Of a stretch of DNA of 64,000 nt, positions 22,567 through 32,608 are shown one piece after another. The stretch is from Buchnera aphidicola (Macrosiphum gaurae) (GTDB taxonomy: Bacteria; Pseudomonadota; Gammaproteobacteria; Enterobacterales; Enterobacteriaceae). The notes beneath the pieces are model-generated. The model was not told the DNA's origin. It searched no databases and saw nothing but the letters and a program-made list of their open reading frames with translations. The stretch's first letter is position 1. Each line of letters begins with the position of its first letter. Location of the stretch: contig NZ_CP034867.1 of NCBI RefSeq assembly GCF_005080965.1, positions 62,001 through 126,000 of the forward strand, in the 5' to 3' direction. Made by a program: the position numbers and the translations under genes.

Positions 22567-22960
22567 TATAGAGAAAAGCTCTAATAATGAAAAATTAATC
22601 GATTCTGAGAAAAAAATATTTAAAAGTCAAAAAATTAATAAAAATTTATCATCTAAAAAACAATTAAATAAAAGTATAATAAATGATTCTCAAAATGCAA
22701 TCGATAGCAAAAACGTTATACTTAATACATTTGTTAACATTACTATTGAATTAGGCAAATCAAAAATAAAAATTAAAGATTTTCTTAGCTTTTCAAAGGG
22801 AAGCATGTTAATTTTGGATCAATCAATAACAAAACCATTAAATATTTTTATTAATGGGCATTTATTTGCGTCCGGTGAAATTGTGGTTTTAGAAAAAAAA
22901 TATGGTCTTCGAATCACAAAAATAAAAAATTCTTTAAAAACTATGAATGTTTTATCTTAA
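22559..22960 (+). CDS. fliN: flagellar C-ring protein FliN
   Basis: FliN forms the base of the C ring and is the docking site for FliH-FliI during export. The 133-residue protein (E. coli 137) has a Ser/Asn/Lys-rich variable first half and a conserved SpoA domain at the end: [58 protein letters not shown]. All landmark glycines and hydrophobic positions of the domain are present. It overlaps the end of fliM and is followed after 11 bases by the FliO-FliP fusion. In Buchnera its export-docking role is probably the reason it is kept. Confidence 0.95.
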   Translation: MSNIEKSSNNEKLIDSEKKIFKSQKINKNLSSKKQLNKSIINDSQNAIDSKNVILNTFVNITIELGKSKIKIKDFLSFSKGSMLILDQSITKPLNIFINGHLFASGEIVVLEKKYGLRITKIKNSLKTMNVLS

Positions 22961-22971
22961 ATTTAAATTTT

Positions 22972-24111
22972 ATGAAAAATAATATGTTTTTTCAGTCAAT
23001 ATCAAATACTTTTCAACCGATATTTAATAGTGAGAAATTCTTTCAAATAATTAGTTCGTTGTCCGAAATAATATTACTAATATTATTTTTAAGTTGGATT
23101 TTAAAGAAACTTTCTTTTTTTAAAATTAATAACATGACATCTTCTATAAGAATTATAGATAGATTATCCATCGGATCACAAGAATCTATTGTGTTAGTTG
23201 AAGTTAAAAGAGTAAGACTGCTATTGGGTGTAACAACAAAAAATATTACTCATTTATATACATTTTCATCTATTTCAAAAGATGAAAAAATAAAAAAAAT
23301 AGACGATACTTTGTTTCAAAAAAAATCTTTTAATCGTTCTTTAAAAAATTTTTCTAAAATATTCTGGAAAAAAATAATGTTTTATCGAATTATTCCATTT
23401 TTATTTTTATTATTACTTTGTCCCACAGTTCGTGCAGAAATACCTGGACTAACAAGTCATGTTTTAGATGATGGCGGACAAACTTGGTCTGTACCAGTAC
23501 AAACTTTAGTTTTTTTAACATCTCTGACTTTTTTACCAGCATTTCTTTTAATGATGACTAGTTTTACAAGAATTATTATCGTTTTTGGTCTATTGCGAAA
23601 TGCCTTAGGTACTCCCTACGCACCACCAAATCAAATATTAATTGGTTTAGCACTTTTTTTGACCTTTTTTATAATGTCGCCTACATTTGATAAAATATAT
23701 CAGGATGCTTACGTACCATTTAGCGAAGAAAAGATGAATATGGAAGATGCTATTTCAAAAGGTTCGATACCGTTAAAAAAATTCATGTTAAATCAAATAC
23801 GTATTCCTGATTTAGAGTTGTTCTCAAAATTAGCAAATATTTCCTATTATGAAAATAAAAATGATATACCAATGCGTATTTTATTGCCATCATTTATTAC
23901 AAGTGAATTAAAAACTGCTTTTCAAATTGGATTTACTATTTTTATACCTTTTTTGATTATTGATTTAGTAGTCGCTAGTGTATTAATGGCTCTTGGTATG
24001 ATGATGGTACCACCTTCAACAATTTCCTTGCCTTTTAAATTAATGTTGTTTGTTCTAGTAGATGGATGGCAATTATTAATTACTTCATTAGCACAAAGTT
24101 TTAATACATAA
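22972..24111 (+). CDS. fliP: FliO-FliP fusion, flagellar export gate protein
   Basis: The 379-residue product joins two proteins that are separate in E. coli. Residues 1 to about 130 are FliO: one membrane segment ([18 protein letters not shown]) and the domain [20 protein letters not shown]. From residue 136 it is FliP, including its own signal sequence ([20 protein letters not shown]) and the full gate core with [35 protein letters not shown] and [17 protein letters not shown]. FliP forms the pentameric core of the export gate, and FliO helps it assemble. An ATG at 23377 starts exactly at the FliP signal sequence with GGAA upstream, so FliP could also be made alone, or signal peptidase could split the fusion. 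Confidence 0.93.
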   Translation: MKNNMFFQSISNTFQPIFNSEKFFQIISSLSEIILLILFLSWILKKLSFFKINNMTSSIRIIDRLSIGSQESIVLVEVKRVRLLLGVTTKNITHLYTFSSISKDEKIKKIDDTLFQKKSFNRSLKNFSKIFWKKIMFYRIIPFLFLLLLCPTVRAEIPGLTSHVLDDGGQTWSVPVQTLVFLTSLTFLPAFLLMMTSFTRIIIVFGLLRNALGTPYAPPNQILIGLALFLTFFIMSPTFDKIYQDAYVPFSEEKMNMEDAISKGSIPLKKFMLNQIRIPDLELFSKLANISYYENKNDIPMRILLPSFITSELKTAFQIGFTIFIPFLIIDLVVASVLMALGMMMVPPSTISLPFKLMLFVLVDGWQLLITSLAQSFNT

Positions 24112-24181
24112 AATCTTTATAAAATATTTTTATATATTATAAATAATTTTAAACTGACTTTTAAAATGGAGATGTTTGTTT

Positions 24182-24451
24182 ATGACATCCGAATATGTAA
24201 TGGAACTATTTCATAATTCTATGAAAGTTGCATTAATTATTGCGTTGCCATTATTATTGGCGGCTTTAATTAGTGGTTTAGTTATTAGTATATTACAAGC
24301 GGCCACACAAGTGAATGAACAAACTTTATCTTTTATTCCTAAAATTATTTCTGTTTTAGGCGTAATAGTAATACTTGGACCTTGGATGTTAGGTATTATG
24401 CTGGATTACATGCATAATTTATTTAATAACATACCATTGATTGTAAAATAA
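24182..24451 (+). CDS. fliQ: flagellar export gate protein FliQ
   Basis: FliQ is a two-helix membrane protein; four copies surround the FliP-FliR core of the export gate. The ATG at 24182 has GGAG ten bases upstream and gives 89 residues, the E. coli length; a TTG two codons earlier is less likely. Two membrane segments are clear (residues about 17-38 and 51-75), with the conserved PLLLAALISGLVISILQAATQVNEQTLSFIPK hydrophobic hairpin region. It ends on the base where fliR begins (TAATG), as in a tightly coupled operon. Conservation here is much higher than in fliJ or fliK, indicating selection on the gate. Confidence 0.96.
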   Translation: MTSEYVMELFHNSMKVALIIALPLLLAALISGLVISILQAATQVNEQTLSFIPKIISVLGVIVILGPWMLGIMLDYMHNLFNNIPLIVK

Positions 24452-25227
24452 TGTTAACATTTAATAGTTTGCAGTTGATAACCTTAATCAGTAATTTTTT
24501 TTGGCCCATGGTACGAATTTTATCTTTTTTTTCTGCTGCACCTATTTTTAATGATACACTTATCAATAAAAAAAATAAAATTGTTTTATCTGGTATGATT
24601 AGCTGGTTAGTTTTTCCTTTTTTGCCTGAAATTCATACAGAATTATTTTCATATTTTGGATTTTTATTGCTTTTACAACAAATATTAATTGGTATTGTTT
24701 TAGGTTTTACTGCACAATTATTATTTGTTACAGTAAATTTAGCTGGAGAAATAATAGGATTGCAAATGGGTTTATCATTTGCAACCTTTTTTAATAGTAG
24801 TAGTCATATTGGTACTTCCATAATTTCTCGTTTGTTAAATATTTTTTCCTTGTTGTTTTTTCTTGTTTTTAACATTCATCTTTATTTAATTTCCATATTA
24901 ATTGATAGCTTTTATAGTATGCCAATTGATAGTTATTTTTTAAATGTAAGTATTTTTTTTATTTTACTAAAATTCGTTAGTTGTATTTTTTTAAATAGTA
25001 TTTTATTTGTTTTGCCAATTATAATAATTTTATTATCAATTAGTTTTGTAATGAGTTTATTAAATCGTTTATCTCCTCAAATATCTATTTTTTCTATTGG
25101 TTTCCCATTAAATTTAATAGTAGGGATATTAGTTTTATATTTCTTAGTACCAGTTATGTTGCCTTTTTTAAAAAAAATATTAAATGATTTAACTATTTTT
25201 ATAAATAATAATTTTTTACATATATAA
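24451..25227 (+). CDS. fliR: flagellar export gate protein FliR
   Basis: FliR is the single-copy subunit that completes the FliP5-FliR export channel in the inner membrane. The 258-residue protein (E. coli 261) is strongly hydrophobic with about six membrane segments. Family motifs include RILSFFSAAPIF near the N terminus, LGFTAQLLFVTVNLAGEIIGLQMG and the C-terminal NRLSPQISIFSIGFPLNLIVGI. It shares one base with the end of fliQ and is the last gene of the operon, followed by a strong inverted repeat that would end transcription. flhB, its usual partner in the gate, is not in this window. Confidence 0.95.
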   Translation: MLTFNSLQLITLISNFFWPMVRILSFFSAAPIFNDTLINKKNKIVLSGMISWLVFPFLPEIHTELFSYFGFLLLLQQILIGIVLGFTAQLLFVTVNLAGEIIGLQMGLSFATFFNSSSHIGTSIISRLLNIFSLLFFLVFNIHLYLISILIDSFYSMPIDSYFLNVSIFFILLKFVSCIFLNSILFVLPIIIILLSISFVMSLLNRLSPQISIFSIGFPLNLIVGILVLYFLVPVMLPFLKKILNDLTIFINNNFLHI

Positions 25228-25320
25228 TTTTTATTAATTAATTAAAAAAATAATTAAAAAAATAATTTTATATATTGAGCTAGATATTATTAATTTAAAT
25301 GTTTAAAAATTCTTGTAAAT

Positions 25321-25349
25321 AAAGTATAATTTTTAAAAAATTATACTTT
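25321..25349. terminator. bidirectional terminator between fliR and rpmG
   Basis: A nearly perfect inverted repeat (aaagtataattttt at 25321-25334, complementary to 25336-25349) lies between the convergent ends of fliR and rpmG. Each strand has A/T-rich flanks, with a U-rich 3' side on both transcripts. It is well placed to stop both the flagellar operon and the rpmBG transcript. Confidence 0.7.
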
Positions 25350-25398
25350 AGTTTTACTTTAAAAATTAAAATATTTTTTAATAAAAATTAATTATTTT

Positions 25399-25566
25399 TT
25401 ATTTAATCTTTGCCTCATTATATAAGACGTGTTTTCTAATAACAGGATCATATTTTTTAAATTTCAATTTATCTGGTGTATTTCTTTTGTTTTTAGTTGT
25501 AGTATAATAATGTCCAGTTCCTGCAGATGATATCATTTTTATTTTTTCACGATTTTTTTTAGCCAT
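25399..25566 (-). CDS. rpmG: 50S ribosomal protein L33
   Basis: L33 is a small protein of the large ribosomal subunit located near the E site. Reading from the ATG at 25566 gives 55 residues, exactly the E. coli length, starting [19 protein letters not shown] and including the YYTTTKNKR core and the ending [18 protein letters not shown]. The gene is easily missed because it is so short. It lies ten bases downstream of rpmB on the same strand, the conserved rpmB-rpmG pair, and ends facing fliR. Unlike many L33 proteins in other bacteria it lacks the zinc-binding cysteines, as does the E. coli protein. Confidence 0.97.
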   Translation of the reverse strand: MAKKNREKIKMISSAGTGHYYTTTKNKRNTPDKLKFKKYDPVIRKHVLYNEAKIK

Positions 25567-25576
25567 TAAGTCACCT

Positions 25577-25804
25577 TTATTTTTTATAGTTTATTTTTTT
25601 TATAATTTTTTCAATACCTTGTTTATCAATACAACGCATTCCATTAGTTGAAATACGCAGTTTAATAAATCTTTTTTCATCAGAAATCCAAAATCGATGA
25701 TATTGAATATTTATTAAAAATTTTCTTTTAGATGCATTCATAGCATGAGAACGATTATTGCCAATCATTCTTTTTTTACCAGTAACTTGACATATACGTG
25801 ACAT
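25577..25804 (-). CDS. rpmB: 50S ribosomal protein L28
   Basis: L28 is a basic protein of the large ribosomal subunit. The ATG at 25804 begins [20 protein letters not shown], the family N terminus, giving 75 residues (E. coli 78); an in-frame ATG at 25828 would add eight unrelated residues. The motifs [24 protein letters not shown] and [16 protein letters not shown] match E. coli L28 closely. It is the first gene of the rpmB-rpmG pair. A TATAAT hexamer at 25876-25881 on the minus strand is a possible -10 element for the pair, though no good -35 box accompanies it. Confidence 0.97.
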   Translation of the reverse strand: MSRICQVTGKKRMIGNNRSHAMNASKRKFLINIQYHRFWISDEKRFIKLRISTNGMRCIDKQGIEKIIKKINYKK

Positions 25805-26132
25805 AATTTTTTCTCTTAAATTAATCAATTTTATGAATGTTGTTTTATTTATAAAACGGAAAAATATTTTAACATATTATAAAAAACTATAATAGTCGTT
25901 TAATTTTTGATATTTTTTATAAAAAAGGATTCAATATATTTTAATAATTAAAATTAATTTTTAATATAGCATATTTTTTTTTTAAAATAATTCAAAAAAA
26001 CAATATTTAAAGAATAGAAAAATATCGTGTTTTGATTATTTTTAATATAAAATATATTATTTTAAGTATTAGTTGATTTATTATAAATTCATTTTTATAT
26101 TTATAATTTAATATTTAATCAGGACAATTTTT
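25805..26132. other. intergenic region between rpmB and tamB, no gene seen
   Basis: These 328 bases lie between two divergent genes and are almost pure A+T. I see no open frame with coding character, no tRNA and no strong hairpin. The minus strand carries TATAAT (25876-25881) about 70 bases upstream of rpmB. The tamB start at 26133 has AGGACA upstream. tamA, the partner of tamB and its upstream neighbour in E. coli, is not here. Confidence 0.6.
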
Positions 26133-29038
26133 ATGAGTATATATCAGAGATGCTTATCTCAATCTTTGATTTTTTTTTCTGTTTTATTTGTAATTTTTTT
26201 GTTATTTATAGAAAGTAATATAGGATTTAAAACATTTTTTAACTTTACTAGTCGTTTTTTTATTGGATTGAAAGCAGAAGAAATATCAGGAAATTGGCGT
26301 GATTTTACATTAAAAAATATTAAATATAATGTTTTTGGAATTTCAATGACAGCTAATAGTGTACATGTAGTTTTAGATACTAGATCCTTACTTAAAATTT
26401 CAACAATTTTTAAGGAGATTGAAACAAAAAATTTGATTATTTCATTAGAAAATAATGACGTTACTAGTTTTCCAAAAAATAATGTATCCTCCAATATTTT
26501 AAAAAATAATATTTTTGTAAAATATCCTATAATTTTTCAAAAAATACATGCAGATAAAATTTCTTTTAAATCACCTGAAGTACAAGTATTTTTTTTAAAT
26601 GTTTTAAGCAAAATAGAATTGATTGATAATAATGTTATTTTTTCCCCTACTTATATAGATTCCATTCATTTATCCTCTTTATCATTTCCTTTAAAAAAAA
26701 AAATATTTTAAAAAAATTAACTTTTGTAAAGAAATTTAATAATACTGAAAAAATATATAATATATTTCAGTCTTTTTTAAATAAAACAAAAAAGATTGTT
26801 CCGTTAAATATTAATTTAAAACTTTTAAAATGCCATAGAATAAAATTTATAGATTATAAAAATAATAATATATTTCAAATGGAGTTAAAAGCTAAAATAA
26901 AAAATAGCATTTTAAAAATCAAGAATCTAAAAATAGATTCACCTTTTTTTAAAATAAACTCTTATGGAGAAGTATATTTCCACAAAAATCATTCAATTTC
27001 ATGCTTCCTAAAGACTAAAATAGCAATACTAAGATTATGTAATAGAATAATAAATTTTTCATTTAAATCTAATTTAAATGCATATAATAAACTTACGTTT
27101 AAATTAAAAACTGAAGATTTATATAAGATTGAAATTCATGGAAAAGTACTTTTAAATAGTTTGGATTATCCATTTTTGATAAAATTAAAAAGCAAGAATT
27201 TATTTTGGTCAATTAAAGAAGATTATACATTAAAAGTAAATAATCTTCATGGTGTGTTAAAAGGAAGAATAAACAATTATTTTTTATCTTTAAAAAATAT
27301 TGTAACACTACAAGGTTTGCCCTCTATTTTTATTAATTTTCAGGTACAAGGTAATTTTAAGAATATATTTTTAAAAAAAATTAAATTTTTCCCAATAAAA
27401 CAAACGAAATTTCATAAAAAAATAATTAATACAAAGAATAATATTAAATATTATCAATATATATTGAAATTGATAGGAAAAATTAATATAGCAGGAAAAT
27501 CTGATAATAATATTTATAATATAGATATTCCTAAAATAAATTTAAATGGCAATATAATGAAAAAAAAATTTTCTATACTAGGTTCTTTATACTATAAGAA
27601 TTTTAACTGTATAGAAATTCCTAGAATAAATTTATTTTTAGGAAGTAATAAATTACACCTAAAAGGTTCTTTAGGAAAATATTACAATATTTGTTCATCT
27701 TTTTATGCTTATAATTTAAATTATTTTTTTCCTGATTTAACTGGTAAAATTAAAGGAAAAGTAAATTTTTATGGTCATGATTTCTTTCCCATCATTACAG
27801 GTAAAATTTTAGCTGAGAATTTAGAGTGGAATGACATATATTTAAAAAATATTAAAATACTTACAGAAATGAACATGAACAATACATTTTCAGAAAAAAC
27901 ATTAATCGATGCACAAAAAATTCATTTTAATAATCTTCATATTAATGCTTTACATATCCAAACAGATTCTAATAATGATAAACAGAATTTTTCTTTTTTA
28001 TTAAAAAGTCATAAATTGTATATAAATTTTATAATAAATGGAGTTTTTAATAAAAAAACAGGAAATTGGTATGGTTTTTTTAAAAAAATGGATGTTCGAA
28101 CTTTTTGGGGGCGAGTAAATGCAAATAAAAATAGTGTAATTCATTATTATGATTTTAATAATACGAGTAATTTTTACCGAAAAAATATTCAAAAGAAGTG
28201 CATTATCTCATCTTTTTTACATAATATAAAGATGTCTCTTTTTAATATATTAAATTCATCCGATTTAAGTTTTAAAAGCGAATTATTTATTAATTCACAA
28301 TTACAGTGGACATTAGGTAAAAAAATGTCTAATGGAAAAATAATTTTGATAGGTCAGCATATAAAATTAGAAAAAAAAATAAATAAAAAAACTTTGATTG
28401 AAAATATAGAGTATTCTAAAATACTTATTAATTTAATAGATAATAACTTTGAAAGTCAATGGATTATAAAAAAGGTAAAAAATTCATTACAAAAAAGAAG
28501 TATTATTGGATATTTGAATATTATGGATTGTTACAATAAAAAAAATATGAAAGGTAAATTTACTATATATGATTTTCCTTTTTCTTTTTTAAATTTTTTT
28601 ACTACGAACTTTAAAGAAGCAAATGGTATTTTCCAGAGCAAAATAAAATTTTTTGGAACTTTGTATCAGCCTAAAGTTTCGGCTGATGTCAGTTTTCAAA
28701 ATATTTTTATTAAAAGTGATAATATATTAAAGTACATTACTTTATTTTTCCCTTATTTTTCAGGAAAAATAGATTCTATAAAAATTAATCAAGAAATTAT
28801 AATGGAAAAAGGGAATATATTATTTACATTAAATTCATTTTTAAAAAATCCTTTTAATAAAGAATGGAGACTTACATTTAATAGTAAAAAAATATCAGTT
28901 TTAATTTTTCCTAAAATAAAGATAAAATTTTCTTCTCAATTGAATTTACACTATTTATTTGAAAAATATGATCTAATTGGATATATAAAATTTGCTTTAT
29001 TCTATTTTAAAATCAATGAAAAAAACTTTATTTTTTAA
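26133..29038 (+). pseudogene. tamB: tamB (ytfN), interrupted at an A11 run
   Basis: TamB is a long beta-rich inner-membrane-anchored protein that spans the periplasm and helps move lipids or outer-membrane proteins, together with TamA in E. coli. The first frame gives 192 residues with an N-terminal membrane anchor (LIFFSVLFVIFLLFI) and the motif EISGNWRDFTLKNIKYNVFG that matches E. coli TamB, then stops at 26711 just after a run of eleven A (26693-26703). Adding one A opens a continuous frame through 26712-26878 into the long second frame from 26879, for a total of about 968 residues against 1259 in E. coli. No other break is present. The C-terminal region is short compared with E. coli. tamA is not adjacent. 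Confidence 0.88.
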
Positions 29039-29062
29039 TTTGATTAAAAAACATTTTTCATT

Positions 29063-29605
29063 TTAAAGTGTGCTGTGTTTATTTTTGGCACGGTCACATG
29101 CATTTTTAATTTCTAATTTCGCATCTTGACAGTCTCCCCATCCAATAATTTCTACCCATTTTTCTTTTTCTAAATTTTTGTAGTGTTGAAAAAAATGGGA
29201 AATCTGTTTTTTTAATAATTCTGACATATCTGATATATCGTTTATATTTTTGTATTCTTGACAAATTTTACTTTTTGGTACTGCTATAATTTTAGCGTCA
29301 TTTCCTGATTCATCTTGCATTTTTAATATACCAATAGGTTTGCAATGAATAACACAATTAGGTTGTATTGGATAATATGAAGGTACTAAAACATCTAAAG
29401 GATCACCATCGAGAGATAAAGTTTGATTAATATATCCATAGTTACAGGGATAAAACATTGGAGTAGATATAAAACGATCTACAAAAAGCATGCCTGATTT
29501 TTTATCTACCTCATATTTAATAGGGGATGAATTTGATGAGATTTCTATAATTACGTATATATCATTTGGTATATCATCACCAGAAACAATTTTATTAAAA
29601 TTCAT
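29063..29605 (-). CDS. ppa: inorganic pyrophosphatase
   Basis: Ppa hydrolyses the pyrophosphate released by nucleic acid synthesis and amino-acid activation, including the pyrophosphate produced by HisG and by tRNA synthetases in this window. The 180-residue protein (E. coli 176) has the family signature DGDPLDVLV with the metal-binding aspartates, FYPCNYGYI, KYEVDKKSG and the IGILKMQDESGNDAKIIAVP segment. All recognised active-site residues appear to be present. It converges on the end of tamB, 24 bases away, and diverges from tldE across a 194-base gap that carries a 16-bp perfect palindrome. Confidence 0.97.
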   Translation of the reverse strand: MNFNKIVSGDDIPNDIYVIIEISSNSSPIKYEVDKKSGMLFVDRFISTPMFYPCNYGYINQTLSLDGDPLDVLVPSYYPIQPNCVIHCKPIGILKMQDESGNDAKIIAVPKSKICQEYKNINDISDMSELLKKQISHFFQHYKNLEKEKWVEIIGWGDCQDAKLEIKNACDRAKNKHSTL

Positions 29606-29710
29606 ATTTTTCCTTAAAAAAAATATTTGATGACTCTAGTATATTAATAAAACATGAAAATAAACGTTTAATATTGAATAAATTTTAACATTGAAAATTA
29701 ATTATATCTA

Positions 29711-29726
29711 TACTTTGTACAAAGTA
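29711..29726. promoter_or_regulatory. 16-bp perfect palindrome between ppa and tldE
   Basis: TACTTTGTACAAAGTA is a perfect palindrome with no spacer, located between two divergent genes. It resembles a dimeric regulator site in form, but few regulators remain in genomes of this type and I know of no matching operator. It could also be a chance A+T-rich palindrome. Confidence 0.3.
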
Positions 29727-29799
29727 ATTTATTTTAATTTTAAGTGTTTTTTAATATAATACTTACATTAAAAAAACATGTTTAAAAGGGTTTGTATAT

Positions 29800-31140
29800 A
29801 TGGAATTAATTAAAGAAATAGAAAAAGAAGAATTGTTTCTTTTAAAAAGAGTAAAAGAAACTCTGCAATTATCTAAAAGAAAAAACACTTCTGTTGAAGT
29901 ATTTATAAAAAAAACAATAGGTATTAGTGTTAATGTAAGAAATAGTATTATTGAAAATGTGGAGTTTAATAGTGATGGTGCATTATTTATAACAGTTTAT
30001 AATAAATTTTCTAAGGGTAGTGTTTCATCAAAAGATTTTAGTATTAACAGTATTCAAAAAATGTTAGAAAGGGCTATTAATATTTCAAAGTATTCTTCTT
30101 CTGATTTTTTTTCAGGTTTACCAGATATACAATCTTTGTGTTTTCATTGTATGGAACTTGATTTATTTCATCCATGTGAATTTAATATAAAAAATGCGAT
30201 TAATCTTTCTATTTTATCAGAGAAAGCAGCTTTTGAATTTGATAAAAGAATTATTAATAGTGAGGGTAGTTTTTTTAACAGTCATATAACTATGAATATC
30301 TTTGGAAATAGTCTAGGTATGTTAGAAAAATATAAATCCACTCGTTACTCAACTTACAACTGTATGATTGCTCAAGATAAAAATTCTATGCAGAGAGATT
30401 TTGATTATTCTATTTCAAGGAAAATAGATGGTTTAGAAAAACCAGAAATATTAGGTTGTAATAGTGCTAAACGAGCTATATCTAGATTAGGTTCTCGAAA
30501 AATACATACTATGAAATCTCCTGTTATTTTTTCATCTGAAATATCACATATTTTTTTTTCACATCTTATTAATGCTATTAGTGGTGATAATGTTTATCAA
30601 AAATCTACATTTTTAATTAATGATTTAAAAATGAGAATTTTCCCTGATTGGCTTAATATTGAAGAAAATCCTCACTTAAAACAAGGCTTAGCAAGCAAAC
30701 CTTTTGATAATGAAGGTGTAATAACAAAAAGTAAATATATTATTCAAAATGGTATATTGCAAACTTGGTTATTAAATAGTTATAACGCCCGCAAACTTAA
30801 ATTAAATAGTACGGGAAATTGTGGTGGAATTTATAATTGGTTAGTTTCGAATAGAAATATATCTTTTGAAGAACTTTTAAAAAATATGAATCAAGGAATA
30901 TTAGTAACAGAGTTGATGGGACAAGGTGTAGATATAATTAGTGGTAATTATTCGCGTGGAGCAGTAGGATTTTGGATTGAAAAAGGAATGATTTCTCATC
31001 CGGTTAATGAAATTACTATATCTGGAAATTTAAGAAATATGTGGAATAATATTGTTAGTATTAGTAATGATGTTGATAGACGTAATAATATTCAATGTGG
31101 TTCTGTGTTACTATCAGAAATACAGATTTCCGGAAATTAA
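29800..31140 (+). CDS. pmbA: metalloprotease TldE (PmbA)
   Basis: PmbA (TldE) forms a heterodimeric peptidase with TldD that degrades unfolded peptides and matures some small peptides such as microcin B17. The 446-residue protein (E. coli 450) aligns along its entire length: [79 protein letters not shown], and [13 protein letters not shown] at the C terminus. TldE lacks the metal-binding HExxxH motif of TldD, as expected. tldD is not in this window. It is followed by a hairpin and then by the 3' end of rnpB on the other strand. Confidence 0.95.
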   Translation: MELIKEIEKEELFLLKRVKETLQLSKRKNTSVEVFIKKTIGISVNVRNSIIENVEFNSDGALFITVYNKFSKGSVSSKDFSINSIQKMLERAINISKYSSSDFFSGLPDIQSLCFHCMELDLFHPCEFNIKNAINLSILSEKAAFEFDKRIINSEGSFFNSHITMNIFGNSLGMLEKYKSTRYSTYNCMIAQDKNSMQRDFDYSISRKIDGLEKPEILGCNSAKRAISRLGSRKIHTMKSPVIFSSEISHIFFSHLINAISGDNVYQKSTFLINDLKMRIFPDWLNIEENPHLKQGLASKPFDNEGVITKSKYIIQNGILQTWLLNSYNARKLKLNSTGNCGGIYNWLVSNRNISFEELLKNMNQGILVTELMGQGVDIISGNYSRGAVGFWIEKGMISHPVNEITISGNLRNMWNNIVSISNDVDRRNNIQCGSVLLSEIQISGN

Positions 31141-31170
31141 ATTGGATTTTTTAATATCTTAAAAATTGAC

Positions 31171-31196
31171 TAAAGGTAATAAAATTATTACCTTTA
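31171..31196. terminator. hairpin between tldE and rnpB
   Basis: A 10-bp perfect inverted repeat (taaaggtaat / attaccttta) with a six-base loop lies between convergent tldE and rnpB. On the minus strand it is followed by GTCAATTTTT, giving a U run that would serve the RNase P RNA transcript. On the plus strand the U run is weaker. Confidence 0.65.
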
Positions 31197-31211
31197 TAAA
31201 TTTTTGTGGAT

Positions 31212-31585
31212 TAGTGAAGTTGACCTGTAAGCCGGGTTCTGTTTTAACAGTCATTCATCTAGATTAGTAATCACTTACTAATTCAAGCAGCCTACCCAGG
31301 TTTATAAAGTACGAGCAATACGAAATAAAAATTTTTTACCCTATATTTGGCTTTGCTCCAGGTGGAGTTTACCATGCCATAAATTGTTACCAATTATGCG
31401 GTGTGCTCTTACCACACCATTTCACCCTTGCCATATTTTATTAATAAAAAATAGGTGGTTTATTTTCTGTTGCACTAGTCATAAGCTTACGCTTTCCAGA
31501 TGTTATCTGGCACCTTGCTCTATGGAGCCCGGACTTTCCTCTTTTTAATCTTAAAAAATTAAACAGCGACTGTTTGGTCAACTTC
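31212..31585 (-). ncRNA. rnpB: RNase P catalytic RNA (M1 RNA)
   Basis: RNase P RNA is the ribozyme that trims the 5' leader of tRNA precursors. On the minus strand the 5' end GAAGUUGACC pairs with the 3' end GGUCAACUUC, forming helix P1. The most conserved core segments are all readable in order: GAGGAAAGUCCGGGCUCC, GGUGCCAG, AGUGCAACAGA, AGGGUGAAA, GGUAAGAGC, GGUAAACUCCACC, GGAGCAA and CCAAAUA, GGGUAGGCUGCUUGA, UAGAUGAAUGACUG and ACAGAACCCGGCUUA. The length is about 374 bases (E. coli 377). The ends are estimated from P1. It starts only 20 bases after the rsmI stop codon on the same strand. Confidence 0.97.
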
Positions 31586-31605
31586 AAAAATAAATCATAC
31601 ATTAT

Positions 31606-32466
31606 TTAAATAATCTTGTCACTTTCTTTCTTTATAACGTATTGATATAAAATATTTTTATTAATCTCGTGTATTTGAGAAGTAATTAAAACTGATGTTT
31701 TTAATGAGAGAAATTTTCTTAACATTAAAAATGTATTGAATGTTTTTTCTGATATATCCTGTGTTTTTAATTTTTTAAAACCATCAAGAATAATTACTAT
31801 TTCTCCTTTGTAACGATATTTATCTGTTTTAAGCCACTGAAGCATTAAATTTGCTTTAGCTCTATAAATAGATTCCCATTTTTTTGTAATTTCTCGTGCT
31901 ATTACTATGTGTCTATTTTGATCTATTTGTTTTATTATATCTTCTATACTTTCAAGTATTCTATGTTTTGATTCATAAAAAATAATTGTTCGTGTTTCTT
32001 TTCTCAAAGAATAAAGTAAATCACATCTTGGTTTTTTTTTAGAAGGTAAAAATCCTTCATAACAAAAACGATTGCTTATTATTCCAGAAGCACTTAATGC
32101 TGTAATAGCGGCACAGGGGCCTGGAAGAGGAATGACTTTTATATTAAAAAAATGACATTTTTTTACTAATAAGCCACCAGGGTCATTAATAATTGGAGTG
32201 CCTGCATTAGAAACTAAAGCAATTTTTTTCCCTTTTTTTAGTTTTTGAATTAAATTATCACTTTGTTTTTTTTCATTATCTTTATTCATTAATATTAAAT
32301 GGTTTTTAATATTAAAATGTTGAAGTAAAATATTAGTGTGTCTAATATTTTCAGCAGCAATTATATCGACTTTTTTTAGCATCTCTAATGCTCTATGTGT
32401 AATATCTCTGAGATTACCGATAGGAGTTGGTACAATATAAAGAATACCAATAGAAAATTCATTCAT
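31606..32466 (-). CDS. rsmI: 16S rRNA 2'-O-ribose C1402 methyltransferase RsmI
   Basis: RsmI methylates the ribose of C1402 in 16S rRNA, near the P site, using S-adenosylmethionine. The 286 residues match the E. coli length, with LYIVPTPIGNLRDITHRALE at the start, PLPGPCAAITALSASGI, RFCYEGFLPSKKK, IFYESKHRI and REITKKWES. Two usually strict acidic positions differ from E. coli: VSNAGTPIINDPG in place of VSDAGTP, and AAENIRHT in place of AAEDTRHT. The fold should be kept; activity is uncertain. It diverges from fabB and lies immediately upstream of rnpB, whose promoter must sit in the 3' part of this gene unless they are cotranscribed. Confidence 0.95.
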   Translation of the reverse strand: MNEFSIGILYIVPTPIGNLRDITHRALEMLKKVDIIAAENIRHTNILLQHFNIKNHLILMNKDNEKKQSDNLIQKLKKGKKIALVSNAGTPIINDPGGLLVKKCHFFNIKVIPLPGPCAAITALSASGIISNRFCYEGFLPSKKKPRCDLLYSLRKETRTIIFYESKHRILESIEDIIKQIDQNRHIVIAREITKKWESIYRAKANLMLQWLKTDKYRYKGEIVIILDGFKKLKTQDISEKTFNTFLMLRKFLSLKTSVLITSQIHEINKNILYQYVIKKESDKII

Positions 32467-32608
32467 TTTTTTATCCGTAAAATATTGTGATATGTGTGAT
32501 AATAATTACAAACTAATTAAAATGTTTTATTTTGCATACAAAATTTGATTTAATTTTTTATTATTGACTGTAATGTAATATATGACTCTTTATATATAAG
32601 GATTAAAA

